A stretch of DNA of 64,000 bases from Niveispirillum cyanobacteriorum (GCF_002868735.1 NZ_CP025612.1:868001-932000); one strand, 5' to 3'; counted from the stretch's first letter, positions 17,131 through 26,123 are shown. Translations and numbers: made by a program. Notes: generated from the letters alone by a model not told the origin.

Positions 17131-20100
17131 ATGAGTGTGAAGCAGAACCTGACACGCGGCCTGGGCGGCTGCTCCATCTTGGCCCTGGCTGTTGCTGGGC
17201 TGATCATGCCCGGCATTGCGTCGGCGCAATCGGCCCCCGCCGCTTCGGGTGCCGCCGGTGGTGAGCTAGAGGAAATCATTGTTACCGGCTTCCGCGCCTC
17301 GCTGCGTTCCGCCCTGAACGAGAAGCGCAACTCCACTGAGCAGGTGGATGCGATCAATGCTGAGGACATTGCCGACTTCCCCGACAACAATCTGGCGGAA
17401 AGCTTACAGCGCCTACCGGGCGTGTCCATCGACCGAGACAATGGTGAAGGCCGATCGATCACCGTCCGTGGCCTGGGTGGCGATTTCAACCGTACCCGTC
17501 TGAACGGCCTTGAAGCGCTGTCGACTGCCGGTTCCAACGATTCCGGCTCCACGCCAAACCGCTCCCGCTCCTTCGACTATTCCACCTTCGCCTCCGAGCT
17601 TTTTTCCTCCCTGAAGGTGCAGAAGTCGCCGTCGGCGGAAACGGATGAAGGCTCGCTGGGCGCCACCATCGACCTGCAAACGGGCCGTCCCTTCGACTAC
17701 AAGAAGGACACCTACGCGCTGTCGACGGAAGGCAGCTACAATCAGAACTCCAAGAAGATCAACCCGCGCACGGCGGGCCTTTTGTCCCACCTGTTCAACG
17801 ACAATACGATGGGCATCCTGATTTCCGGTGCCTATTCCAAATCGGTGAACGAAATCGACCAGTTCCGCCGTAGCCCGGGTCAATCCGACTACCTCTACCG
17901 CGGCTCACAATGGGCGGGTGATGAAAATCCCCAGCGGGCCGGCTTCTCCGCTCCGGTGGGCACCAGCTTTGGCAGCGCGATCACCAATCCCGACGCCATC
18001 GCCTACCAGACCGGTTCGGACCCTGTGGCCTACGCCAAGCTGTATCCCGGCGCGCCCTACAACACGCCGGGTCGCTTCAATGACAGTCTGGTCCGCATTC
18101 CGGCCCTGGCCTCCATCGAACAACAGGATGTGAAGCAGGAACGGCTGGGCCTGACCGCCGCCTATCAGTGGCAGGTGAACGACGACACCAAGCTGTCGAT
18201 CGACGGCGCCTATTCCCGGCTTGAGAACCTGTCCACCTACAATCAGGTGTCCAGCGTCGGCCTGAACCGCAACAACACCAACGCCACCTATAACACCGCC
18301 AGCAATTCGCTGACCCCTGTTGCGGCCCGCGCGCTGTATCCCGGTCTATGTGTGCCCAACGCCGGTAGCGATCTCGTACCGGCGCAGGATTGCGGCCAGC
18401 AGCTTTACGGCTCCACACCGGCCTTTACCACGGCCGTCAACGCATCAGGTCAGCGGGTGGCGTCGATCCTGGGAGCAGCGGCAGTTGTGCCCGGCGGCAC
18501 CACGCCCACCAACGCCAACATCTTCTCGACCAACCCCTATAATCTCGACCCCTACGACTATTACAACAACCCCAGTTCGGTGGGTTACATCCCGTCCAGC
18601 AATCGACTGGCATTCCGTGGCGCGCTGATCGGGCGGCCTGCTGTGGACGTGCTGGATGCCAATGTCACCAACGGTTTGGCGGATTATCTGGTTCTGAGGA
18701 ATGTGGATTTCCGCTCTGCTGCGGACCAGAGTCACTATGTGACGAAGTTCCACCAGGGTTCATTGCAGCTGGATCATGATTTCAGCGAAGATTTCACCAT
18801 GCGGATCATTACCGGCATGTCGAAATCGACCAATGTCAGCCAGGGTCTGCTGGTGGAATTCAACCGCATGGATAGCCAGGGCCTGTTCGTCTATGACGAA
18901 CGCGGCGGCGGTTCCATGCCAGTGATCGATTTTGGGTTCGATGCTGCCGATCCCGCCAACTGGGAAACCGTGAAGGGCTTTTCCGGCATCCGCAATTATC
19001 AGCGCTTTGTGAAGAACACCTACAAGCAGGGCAAGATCGACTTCGATTGGCAGATCGTTGACGAATTCAGCCTGGGTTTTGGTGCGAACTACAAGGAGTT
19101 CACGTTCAATACCGACCAGTACGAACGCAACAATGACCTGCTGAACCCCACCCTGAAGGAGGCCGGCGTCACCACCGCCAGCGTCAGCCGCGTCATCGAT
19201 TTCGGCCAGGGGCTGAAGGTGCCGGACGGCACGATGACCAGCTTTGTGGTACCCTCGATCCAGGCCTTCGACGATCTGTTCGACTTCACCTGCAACTGCG
19301 TTAACAAATGGGGTGACTGGCGCATCACCAACAAGCGCAATGGCGGCCGCGAGCGTTATAGCGTGACCGAGCGCGATACCGGTTATTATGTGCAGGGTGA
19401 CTGGGACCTGGAACTGTTCGGTAACCCGTTCCGTGGCAATGTCGGCACCCGTATCGCCGTGACAGAGGTCGACAGCCTTGGTAACAGCAATGCCGGGCGC
19501 CCGCTGAAAGGCTCCAACAAGTATACCGATATCCTGCCCTCGCTGAACATGGTGTATGAGCCCATCGACGATGTGCTGCTTCGCTTTGGTGCTTCCAAGG
19601 TGATGGCGCGCCCGCTGCTGGGCAACCTCTCGCCGACCATCACTGCCCTGTCGATTCCCAATACCGGCGCCACGACGGGCGCCACGCTGACCATCGGCAA
19701 TCCCAAACTGAAGCCGTTCCGCTCGGATAATTTCGATGCCAGCGTCGAATGGTACTTCCAGCCGGGTGGCCTGATTTCCATTGCTGGTTTCAGCAAGGAT
19801 ATCAGCAGCTTCCCGCAGACCGTGCTCTATTCGGCCAAACTGTCCGACTTCTTGGATGATGAAGGTATCCAGGCCATCCGCGCTGGCTTTACCAATGCCC
19901 AGCAACTGGCCTACCTGGATGCCGGATATGAGTTCACGGCCCGTCAGTACCGCGACGCACCCGGCGGCTGGCTGCGCGGTTTTGAGGCCAGCTTCCAGAT
20001 GGACTTTACCTTCCTGCCGGAATTCTGGTCCGATTTCGGTACTCAGTTCAACTACACCCATATCAAGAGCAAGCTGAAATATATCCTGGACCCCGGAACG

Positions 20101-20538
20101 GCCACCGTAGCCCCGACCATCGCGACCGGGCCGTTCCTGAATGTGTCGCCGGACGCCTTCAATGCCACTCTCTACTATGAAACGGACGATTTCCGCGCCC
20201 GTGTCTCGGTAGCGCAGCGTAAGGGCTACAGTACGGCCTATCCCATCGCCGCCGGTGCCTGTGCCCCCGGCCTGCAAACACCGGTGCCGACCAGCCCGGC
20301 CACGCAGGGCACGGCGTGCGACAGCCCGCTGATCAACGATTTCGTCTTCAGCCGTTCGACCACCAATATCGATGCGTCGATCAGCTACAAGCTGACCGAC
20401 CTGATCACGGTCACGGCGGAAGGTCTTAATCTGACCAACCAGACCAGCGACCGCTACGCCTATGAGGGCCAGGAGGCTGTCACGCAGTATGGCAGCTCCG
20501 GCCGCATCTTCCGCGTCGGTACCCGCGTCCGGTTCTAA
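17131..20538 (+). CDS. TonB-dependent outer-membrane receptor for plant oligosaccharides
   Basis: An 1135-residue TonB-dependent transporter. A signal peptide (about residues 1-34, ending near GIASAQS) precedes the TonB box region ELEEIIVTGF. A plug domain containing NLAESLQRLPGVSIDRD and TVRGLGGDFNRTRLNG spans about residues 60-190, followed by a beta barrel ending in aromatic residues (FRVGTRVRF). Receptors of this long Caulobacter/Xanthomonas type commonly import oligosaccharides released by surface enzymes. Given the adjacent pectin enzymes, a pectin-derived oligogalacturonide or fucosylated oligomer is the likely cargo (inference). The ATG has AGGAAA just upstream, and a clear terminator follows. 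Confidence 0.88.
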   Translation: MSVKQNLTRGLGGCSILALAVAGLIMPGIASAQSAPAASGAAGGELEEIIVTGFRASLRSALNEKRNSTEQVDAINAEDIADFPDNNLAESLQRLPGVSIDRDNGEGRSITVRGLGGDFNRTRLNGLEALSTAGSNDSGSTPNRSRSFDYSTFASELFSSLKVQKSPSAETDEGSLGATIDLQTGRPFDYKKDTYALSTEGSYNQNSKKINPRTAGLLSHLFNDNTMGILISGAYSKSVNEIDQFRRSPGQSDYLYRGSQWAGDENPQRAGFSAPVGTSFGSAITNPDAIAYQTGSDPVAYAKLYPGAPYNTPGRFNDSLVRIPALASIEQQDVKQERLGLTAAYQWQVNDDTKLSIDGAYSRLENLSTYNQVSSVGLNRNNTNATYNTASNSLTPVAARALYPGLCVPNAGSDLVPAQDCGQQLYGSTPAFTTAVNASGQRVASILGAAAVVPGGTTPTNANIFSTNPYNLDPYDYYNNPSSVGYIPSSNRLAFRGALIGRPAVDVLDANVTNGLADYLVLRNVDFRSAADQSHYVTKFHQGSLQLDHDFSEDFTMRIITGMSKSTNVSQGLLVEFNRMDSQGLFVYDERGGGSMPVIDFGFDAADPANWETVKGFSGIRNYQRFVKNTYKQGKIDFDWQIVDEFSLGFGANYKEFTFNTDQYERNNDLLNPTLKEAGVTTASVSRVIDFGQGLKVPDGTMTSFVVPSIQAFDDLFDFTCNCVNKWGDWRITNKRNGGRERYSVTERDTGYYVQGDWDLELFGNPFRGNVGTRIAVTEVDSLGNSNAGRPLKGSNKYTDILPSLNMVYEPIDDVLLRFGASKVMARPLLGNLSPTITALSIPNTGATTGATLTIGNPKLKPFRSDNFDASVEWYFQPGGLISIAGFSKDISSFPQTVLYSAKLSDFLDDEGIQAIRAGFTNAQQLAYLDAGYEFTARQYRDAPGGWLRGFEASFQMDFTFLPEFWSDFGTQFNYTHIKSKLKYILDPGTATVAPTIATGPFLNVSPDAFNATLYYETDDFRARVSVAQRKGYSTAYPIAAGACAPGLQTPVPTSPATQGTACDSPLINDFVFSRSTTNIDASISYKLTDLITVTAEGLNLTNQTSDRYAYEGQEAVTQYGSSGRIFRVGTRVRF

Positions 20539-20579
20539 CCTCCCTCCCGCGGGCTGAATTCCTTCCCCGCGAGATCACT

Positions 20580-20617
20580 GGCCCCGTCCTTGGCAACAGG
20601 AACGGGGCCATTTTTTT
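20580..20617 (+). terminator. Rho-independent terminator after the TonB receptor gene
   Basis: GGCCCCGT (20580-20587) pairs with ACGGGGCC (20602-20609) around a loop and is followed by seven T residues (20611-20617). It separates the receptor unit from the IclR regulator gene. Confidence 0.8.
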
Positions 20618-20718
20618 GATGAACACCGCCCGGCTTCAAAAACCTGTTCGCCCGGTGTATGGCTTTGTCCCGACAGAGAGCTGGCATGCGCGATGGCCGG
20701 TTGGTGAAAGGATCATCC

Positions 20719-21498
20719 ATGTCCCGTCCCGGATTGAAAGGCACCTACGCGGCCCCTGCCCTGGAAAAGGCCTTTGAAATTCTGGAACTGCTGGCGGACC
20801 GGCCGGCGGGCATGCAGATCAGCGAGATGTCGGCCATCCTGGGCCGGTCGGTGGGCGAGTTGTTCCGCATCGTTATCGTCATGGAGATGCACGGCTATCT
20901 CCAAAAATCGGAAACGACCGACCGCTACACCGTGGCCTACAAGCTACTCGATGTGGCCTTGCGCGCCACCCCGTCGCAGAACGTGATTGCCGCTGCCCTG
21001 ATGCCGATGGAACGGCTGGCATCGGCAGTCGGACAATCCTGCCATCTGGTGGTGGTGAATGGCGGCCAGGGTCTGGTGATCGCGCGCCAGGAAAGCCCCG
21101 GCACACGCGGCTTCGCGCTGAAGGTGGGGGCCGCCGTGGATCTGCTGCGCAGCTGTTCTGGCCATGTCCTGCTGGCCTTCTCTCCCCCTGCCCGCACATC
21201 CCGTCTGATCGAACTGGCGGAGGCGGCAAAGGGGACGGCCTGCGACCGGGCCGCCCTGGAGAAGGTGCTGGCACAGGTCCGAAACCAGGGTTTTGACAGC
21301 CGCAAAAGCCCAGTCACCTTCGGCGTTACTGACATCAGCTTGCCGATCTTCGGTTTCAACGGCGATGTCATGGCGGCCCTGACCATCCCCTTCATGGAGA
21401 TGATCGACGGATCACAGAAGGTGGATGCAGAGGCGGCGCGACAGGAACTGCACGCCGCGACCCAGGCAATCTCTGCGGTTTTGGGCCATCAGGGCTGA
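20719..21498 (+). CDS. IclR-family transcriptional regulator
   Basis: A 259-residue regulator. The N-terminal winged helix-turn-helix (about residues 10-75, ALEKAFEILELLADRPAG and ISEMSAILGRSVGELFRIV) is followed by the IclR effector-binding domain (about residues 85-255). The motif LRSCSGHVLLAFSP is typical of the effector domain. ATG at 20719 has GAAAGGA at a good distance. Its position between the pectin enzymes and the fucose catabolic genes suggests it responds to a pathway intermediate, as KdgR-like IclR proteins do for 2-keto-3-deoxy sugar acids; the effector here is unknown. Confidence 0.85.
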   Translation: MSRPGLKGTYAAPALEKAFEILELLADRPAGMQISEMSAILGRSVGELFRIVIVMEMHGYLQKSETTDRYTVAYKLLDVALRATPSQNVIAAALMPMERLASAVGQSCHLVVVNGGQGLVIARQESPGTRGFALKVGAAVDLLRSCSGHVLLAFSPPARTSRLIELAEAAKGTACDRAALEKVLAQVRNQGFDSRKSPVTFGVTDISLPIFGFNGDVMAALTIPFMEMIDGSQKVDAEAARQELHAATQAISAVLGHQG

Positions 21499-21580
21499 CC
21501 AACACCAATCATCCGCATTTTCTTATTTGAGATTACAATTTCATAAGCGATAATGGCACCCAAGAAATTTTGGGGAGGTC

Positions 21581-21619
21581 ATGTCCATGCTCAGGTGCCG
21601 CGTCGGGGGCGGGAAATGA
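21581..21619 (+). CDS. Possible 12-residue leader peptide coupled to the mutarotase gene
   Basis: A strong Shine-Dalgarno (GGGGAGG, 21572-21578) precedes ATG at 21581, opening MSMLRCRVGGGK and stopping at TGA 21617-21619. The stop overlaps the mutarotase ATG (21616) as ATGA. The mutarotase start itself has only a weaker GGGGGCGGGA. This may be a translational-coupling leader or a remnant of a different gene start. Confidence 0.3.
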   Translation: MSMLRCRVGGGK

Positions 21620-21977
21620 CCCGCCGTCTGGTTCTGGCGCTCGACCTTGTGTCGGATGCCGCACTGATTGCCGACTATGAGAAGCAGCATCGGCCCGGCG
21701 GCGTCTGGCCAGAGGTTTTAAACCATATCCGGGCGTCCGGTGTGGTGCAGATGCAGATCTGGCGGGTGGATGACCGGATGGTCATGGTGGCAGAGGTCAC
21801 GGAGGACTATCCCCGCGCCACCCCAGCCGCGCTGGATGAGGCTGTGTCCCGTTGGGAACGCTGATGTGGCGTTTCCAGAAGGCACTGCCGACAGCGCAAG
21901 CGGGGGAGAAATGGCGCCCTATGCAGCCGATTTTCGATCTGTCACAGCATGTGCCATTGCCCGGGGGGATGGAATGA
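21616..21977 (+). pseudogene. L-fucose/L-rhamnose mutarotase (RhaM/DUF718 family), frameshifted near the C-terminus
   Basis: The enzyme interconverts alpha and beta sugar anomers before oxidation. The frame MTRRLVLALDL...EKQHRPGGVWPEVLNHIRASG is a standard RhaM-family N-terminus, but it stops after 82 residues at TGA 21862-21864. The frame starting at 21864 continues with MWRFQKALP, GEKWRPMQPIFDLS and then stops at 21975-21977, which is the missing family C-terminus. Restoring one base before 21862 (CGC CTG ATG) rejoins the two parts into a normal-length protein whose stop overlaps the next ATG as ATGA. The fault could be a real one-base deletion, a sequencing error, or a recoding site. The truncated product would lack the conserved W...M..IF end. 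Confidence 0.8.
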
Positions 21978-23014
21978 CATTGCCCCGTCGCCGCATTGGG
22001 CGCACAGCGCTGACGGTGCCGGAAATCGGTTTCGGCGCCGCCCCCATGGGTAATCTGTACAACCCCGTGGGTGACGAACAGGCCCGCGCCACCCTGTCCA
22101 CAGCCCTGGATTCAGGACTGACGCATATTGATACGGCACCCTATTATGGCTTTGGTCTGTCGGAACGGCGGGTTGGGGACGCGGTGCGCGGACGCACCAA
22201 CGTGGTTCTATCAACGAAGGTGGGACGCCTGCTGGCTGTCGACACCGGTGTCATCGACGATCGAGAACGGTGCGGCTTCCGCTCCGCCCTGCCCTTCCGC
22301 CCGGTTTACGATTACAGCCATGATGGCATTCTGCGGTCGCACGAGGCGTCGTTGCAGCGGCTGGGGCTGGGGCAGGTGGACATCCTTTATGTCCATGATA
22401 TCGGTGCGGTGACCCATGGCGATGCGAACAGCGCCATGATGGCGCAGTTGACGACAGGCGGTGGTTTCAACGCACTGGAACGGTTGCGGGCGGAGGGGGC
22501 GATTGCGGCCTTCGGCATTGGTGTGAATGAGGTGCAGGCTTGCCTGGATTGTCTGGACCGGGCCGATCTGGACGTTATCCTGCTGGCCGGGCGCTACACG
22601 CTGCTGGAACAGGGGCCGCTGGATGACCTTATTCCCCTCTGCGCCCGTCGTGGTATCAGCCTGACCCTGGGCGGCATCTTCAATTCCGGCATCCTGGCGA
22701 CCGGCACACGCGGTAACAGCGTCGGATACTACAATTATGCCCCCGCCCCGCCGGAAATCCTGGCAAGGGTGGGCCGGATTGAGGATGTATGCGGGCGTTA
22801 TGGTGTTGCCCTTCCCGCGGCTGCCCTGCAATTCGTACTTTCCCATCCGGTTGTAGCCAGCGTCATTCCGGGCCTGGACACACCTGATCGGGTACGGGCG
22901 ATCCGGCAGTTATACGAGGCACCAATACCACGAGATTTCTGGACGGAACTGCGGCATCTGGGCCTGCTGCGCCCCGATGCTCCCATCCCATCAGGAATTG
23001 GGGCCGTGCGATGA
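21974..23014 (+). CDS. Aldo/keto reductase, probable L-fucose (D-threo-aldose) 1-dehydrogenase
   Basis: A 346-residue NAD(P)-dependent aldo/keto reductase, expected to oxidise L-fucose to L-fucono-1,5-lactone. The AKR barrel shows GFGAAPMGNLYNPV, then HIDTAPYYGFGLSERRVG with the catalytic aspartate and tyrosine, and STKVGRLL with the catalytic lysine. The subgroup resembles D-threo-aldose dehydrogenases. The ATG at 21974 overlaps the restored mutarotase stop by four bases, and the gene overlaps the lactonase start by four. A perfect palindrome GACACCGGTGTC lies within the coding sequence at 22241-22252. Confidence 0.83.
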   Translation: MTLPRRRIGRTALTVPEIGFGAAPMGNLYNPVGDEQARATLSTALDSGLTHIDTAPYYGFGLSERRVGDAVRGRTNVVLSTKVGRLLAVDTGVIDDRERCGFRSALPFRPVYDYSHDGILRSHEASLQRLGLGQVDILYVHDIGAVTHGDANSAMMAQLTTGGGFNALERLRAEGAIAAFGIGVNEVQACLDCLDRADLDVILLAGRYTLLEQGPLDDLIPLCARRGISLTLGGIFNSGILATGTRGNSVGYYNYAPAPPEILARVGRIEDVCGRYGVALPAAALQFVLSHPVVASVIPGLDTPDRVRAIRQLYEAPIPRDFWTELRHLGLLRPDAPIPSGIGAVR

Positions 23015-23844
23015 TCATCGACGCGCATCAGCATTTCTGGGACCCCGCGCGCGGCGATTACGGCTGGCTGGCACCAGACCAGCCAACGCTGTACCGTCCG
23101 ATCTTGCCGACCGACCTGCGTCCCCTGCTGGACGATGCTGGCATCGACGCCACCATCCTCGTCCAGGCGGCACCCACGGTTGCGGAAACTGACTTCCTCA
23201 TGGGGCTGGCGGCGGCCACACCCTGGGTTAAGGGGGTGGTCGGCTGGTTTGATCTGGACGCGCCAGACATTGCCGACCAGATCGCGCGGCGACAGGCACA
23301 GGCGAAGTTTATCGGCATCCGGCCCATGCTGCAGGATATTAATGACCCCGCCTGGATACTTGGCCCCGGACGGGCGGCCGGGCTTGAGGCCTTGCAGACA
23401 TCGGGCCTGACCTTCGATGCGCTGGTAATGCCGCCGCAACTGGCCTGTGTCGTTGAACTCGCCCGGCGTTACCCCGATCTGCGCATCATCATCGACCACG
23501 GGGCTAAGGGCCCGATCGGCATGGGTCCGATCCCTGGTTGGCGCCGTGAAATGGCCGCCGCCGCCCGATGCGGCAATGTCACCTGCAAACTTTCGGGTCT
23601 GCTGACGGAAATGGCACCCGGCACGGATGATGCTGCAATTCTGGACCGGATGGCGGAACTGCTGGATCTGTTCGGGCCGGATCGGTTGATCTGGGGGAGT
23701 GACTGGCCGGTGCTGGACCTGGCTGGGTCCTATCACCGCTGGCATTCACTGACCCAGGCGTTCCTGGCCCGGCTGGAGGCCGGCGCGAAAACGGCGATCA
23801 TGGGCGGCAATGCCGCACGTATTTACAGGCTGGAGGGACCGTGA
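23011..23844 (+). CDS. Amidohydrolase-family L-fuconolactonase
   Basis: A 277-residue amidohydrolase-2 (COG3618-like) protein that hydrolyses L-fuconolactone to L-fuconate. The N-terminal metal-binding motif IIDAHQHFWDP and the downstream IIDHGAKGP and IWGSDWPVLD motifs are diagnostic of this lactonase group. It overlaps the dehydrogenase by four bases and the SAF-domain gene by one base, indicating operon coupling. Confidence 0.85.
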   Translation: MIIDAHQHFWDPARGDYGWLAPDQPTLYRPILPTDLRPLLDDAGIDATILVQAAPTVAETDFLMGLAAATPWVKGVVGWFDLDAPDIADQIARRQAQAKFIGIRPMLQDINDPAWILGPGRAAGLEALQTSGLTFDALVMPPQLACVVELARRYPDLRIIIDHGAKGPIGMGPIPGWRREMAAAARCGNVTCKLSGLLTEMAPGTDDAAILDRMAELLDLFGPDRLIWGSDWPVLDLAGSYHRWHSLTQAFLARLEAGAKTAIMGGNAARIYRLEGP

Positions 23845-24137
23845 TGGCACCGGCGGTGATCCTGCTGCATGGCGACGATAATGTCGTTGTCTGCTGCCGG
23901 ACGGTGGAGGCGGGGGAACATATCCGCGTGGAAGGGGTGGATATCATCGCAGAGCAGCGCGTGGCCCTGGGTCACAAACTGGCACGCCGTGACCTTTGCA
24001 CCGGCGACAAGGTCATAAAGTACGGCGCGTCCATCGGTTCGATGACCGCCGATATCAAGGCAGGCGGCTGGGTCCATATGCACAACATGAAAAGCGACTA
24101 TATCGGCGCGCATATGCGCGACGCCGTCACCGGCTGA
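23844..24137 (+). CDS. UxaA-type sugar-acid dehydratase, small SAF-domain subunit
   Basis: A 97-residue protein corresponding to the N-terminal SAF domain of UxaA/GarD-type hydro-lyases (ALGHKLARRDLCTGDKVIKYG...HMHN). In altronate dehydratase this domain is fused to the catalytic domain; here it is a separate gene followed after 10 bases by the large domain. Together they probably dehydrate L-fuconate to 2-keto-3-deoxy-L-fuconate. A similarly split UxaA pair occurs in the Campylobacter jejuni fucose locus (recalled knowledge). ATG at 23844 overlaps the previous stop; GTG at 23841 is an alternative. Confidence 0.8.
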   Translation: MAPAVILLHGDDNVVVCCRTVEAGEHIRVEGVDIIAEQRVALGHKLARRDLCTGDKVIKYGASIGSMTADIKAGGWVHMHNMKSDYIGAHMRDAVTG

Positions 24138-24147
24138 AGGGGGCGCC

Positions 24148-25344
24148 ATGAACGCGCAAGGCTATCTGCGGCCCGATGGGCGCAAGGGCATCCGCGATGT
24201 ACTGATCGTGGCCTATTTGGTGGAATGCGCCCACCATACGGCCCGGCGGATCGTAGATCTGGCCGATGACCCACAGGTGCATCTGGTGGGCTTTCCCGGC
24301 TGTTACCCTAATGATTACGCGCGGCGGATGATGAAGGCGCTGGTCGCCCATCCCAATGTCGGCGGCGTCATCCTAGTGTCGCTGGGATGCGAAAGCTTTG
24401 ACCGCGAGGGGGTGGCGGCCCATGCCGCCGCCCATGGCCGACCGGTGGAAACCATCGTGATCCAGCAGGTGGGCGGCACCCGTGCCGCCATCGAACAGGG
24501 CCGCGCGGCCGTGGGACGGGTCAAGGCACAGATGGCCGCCGCCCAGGTGCGCGTACCGCTGTCGCTGTCAGATCTGGTGGTGGGGACGGTTTGCGGCGGG
24601 TCAGACGGGACCAGCGGCATCACGGCCAATCCCGCCGTGGGCCGTGCCTTTGACGGTCTGGTCGATGCCGGCGCCACCTGCATCTTTGAGGAAACGGGGG
24701 AGATGATTGGGTGCGAGGGGCCGATGGCCCAGCGCGCCGGCAGCCCGGCTGTGGCCGATGCCATTGTGGCATCCATCGCCAAGGCCGAAACCTATTACCG
24801 CACCATGGGATTTGGCAGTTTTGCACCCGGCAATGCCGAAGGCGGCCTTTCGTCACAAGAGGAAAAGTCGGCCGGGGCCTACGTCAAATCCGGCAGCCGC
24901 CCCATCATCGGTGTCATCAAGCCGCCAGAGCGCACAACCGCCCCCGGCCTGTACCTGATGGATGTGGTACCCGATGGGGAGCCACGTTTCGGGTTCCCCA
25001 ACATTTCCGACAATGCCGAAATTGTGGAAATGATCGCCAGCGGCGCGCATCTGACCCTATTCACCACAGGGCGCGGGTCGGTGGTGGGATCGGCCATCGC
25101 CCCCGTCATCAAGATCACCGGCAATCCTGAAACCTGGCAGCGTCTGGGGGAGGATATGGACATCAATGCCGGTGCCATCTTCGACGGGTCTGCGACATTG
25201 GATAGTGTAGGGGCAGAGATTGTCGCCCTGATCGAGGCGGTCGCCGGTGGGGCGGAAACCAAATCCGAAGCCATGGGCCACCGCGAATTCATCCTCACCT
25301 ATAAGGCGTTCGAGCCCTCCGGGCCCGGCTGCTTTCCCCGCTAA
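24148..25344 (+). CDS. UxaA-type sugar-acid dehydratase, large catalytic subunit (candidate L-fuconate dehydratase)
   Basis: A 398-residue protein equivalent to the catalytic domain of altronate/galactarate dehydratases. Family features include a basic GYLRPDGRKGIRD start, LVSLGCES with a conserved cysteine, VCGGSDGTSGITANPAVG, and FTTGRGSVVGSAIAPVIKIT near the C-terminus. UxaA-type enzymes are metal (iron or manganese)-dependent. No enolase-superfamily fuconate dehydratase is encoded nearby, so this pair is the only candidate for the dehydration step. It lies between the lactonase and the keto-deoxy-fuconate dehydrogenase, exactly at the matching pathway position. Confidence 0.8.
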   Translation: MNAQGYLRPDGRKGIRDVLIVAYLVECAHHTARRIVDLADDPQVHLVGFPGCYPNDYARRMMKALVAHPNVGGVILVSLGCESFDREGVAAHAAAHGRPVETIVIQQVGGTRAAIEQGRAAVGRVKAQMAAAQVRVPLSLSDLVVGTVCGGSDGTSGITANPAVGRAFDGLVDAGATCIFEETGEMIGCEGPMAQRAGSPAVADAIVASIAKAETYYRTMGFGSFAPGNAEGGLSSQEEKSAGAYVKSGSRPIIGVIKPPERTTAPGLYLMDVVPDGEPRFGFPNISDNAEIVEMIASGAHLTLFTTGRGSVVGSAIAPVIKITGNPETWQRLGEDMDINAGAIFDGSATLDSVGAEIVALIEAVAGGAETKSEAMGHREFILTYKAFEPSGPGCFPR

Positions 25345-25353
25345 ACCGGAGCC

Positions 25354-26103
25354 ATGACAGGCATCATGAGCCATAAGGGCAGACTGGCGGGAAAGACCGC
25401 CCTCATCACCGCCGCCGGCCAGGGCATTGGCCGCGCCACAGCCGAATTGTTCGTGGCGGAAGGGGCTAAGGTCTGGGCCACCGATATTAATGACGGCGCA
25501 TTGTCCAGCTTGTCGGGCTGTAAGACGCGCCGGTTGGATGTGCGCGACCCGGCGGATATCGCCGCGGCCAATGCCGAAATTGGCGGCATCGACGTCCTGT
25601 TCAATTGTGCCGGCATCGTGACCGGCGGCAACATTTTGGAATGTACCGAGGATGAATGGGACCTGTCCTTTGACATTAATGTCAAAGCCATGTTCCGCAT
25701 GATCCGCACTTTCCTGCCCGGCATGATCGAACGCGGCGGCGGGTCGATCATCAATATGTCGTCGGTGGCCAGTTCCATCAAAGGCGTGCCGAACCGGTTT
25801 ATCTATGGCGCATCGAAGGCGGCGGTCCTGGGCCTGACGCGGGCGGTGGCGGCGGATTTTGTGACCAAGGGTATCCGCGTCAACGCGATCTGCCCCGGCA
25901 CCGTCGACACCCCGTCCCTGCATGAACGCCTGCGCGCCACCGGCGATTACGAGGGGGCCTGGGCCAGCTTCACCGCCCGTCAGCCAATGGGCCGCGTAGG
26001 CGCCCCGCAGGAGATTGCGGCGCTGGCCCTTTATCTGGCGTCGGACGAAAGTGCCTTCACCACGGGCCACGCCCATGTCATCGACGGCGGTTGGACCAAC
26101 TGA
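25354..26103 (+). CDS. SDR-family 2-keto-3-deoxy-L-fuconate dehydrogenase
   Basis: A short-chain dehydrogenase (249 residues) expected to oxidise 2-keto-3-deoxy-L-fuconate to 2,4-diketo-3-deoxy-L-fuconate with NAD+. The cofactor motif TAAGQGIGRA is near residues 19-28, NCAG near 86, the catalytic serine in INMSSVASS, and YGASKAA supplies tyrosine and lysine. The C-terminal HVIDGGWTN is typical. The start could be the ATG at 25354 or at 25366 (MSHKGRLAGKT); the GGAG at 25348 is very close to the first. Confidence 0.84.
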   Translation: MTGIMSHKGRLAGKTALITAAGQGIGRATAELFVAEGAKVWATDINDGALSSLSGCKTRRLDVRDPADIAAANAEIGGIDVLFNCAGIVTGGNILECTEDEWDLSFDINVKAMFRMIRTFLPGMIERGGGSIINMSSVASSIKGVPNRFIYGASKAAVLGLTRAVAADFVTKGIRVNAICPGTVDTPSLHERLRATGDYEGAWASFTARQPMGRVGAPQEIAALALYLASDESAFTTGHAHVIDGGWTN

Positions 26104-26123
26104 CTACTATTTAGGACAACATC

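Noticed and set aside
18760-20277. 505-codon open frame on the minus strand
   Set aside because: Antisense to the large TonB receptor, whose domains and signal peptide are convincing.
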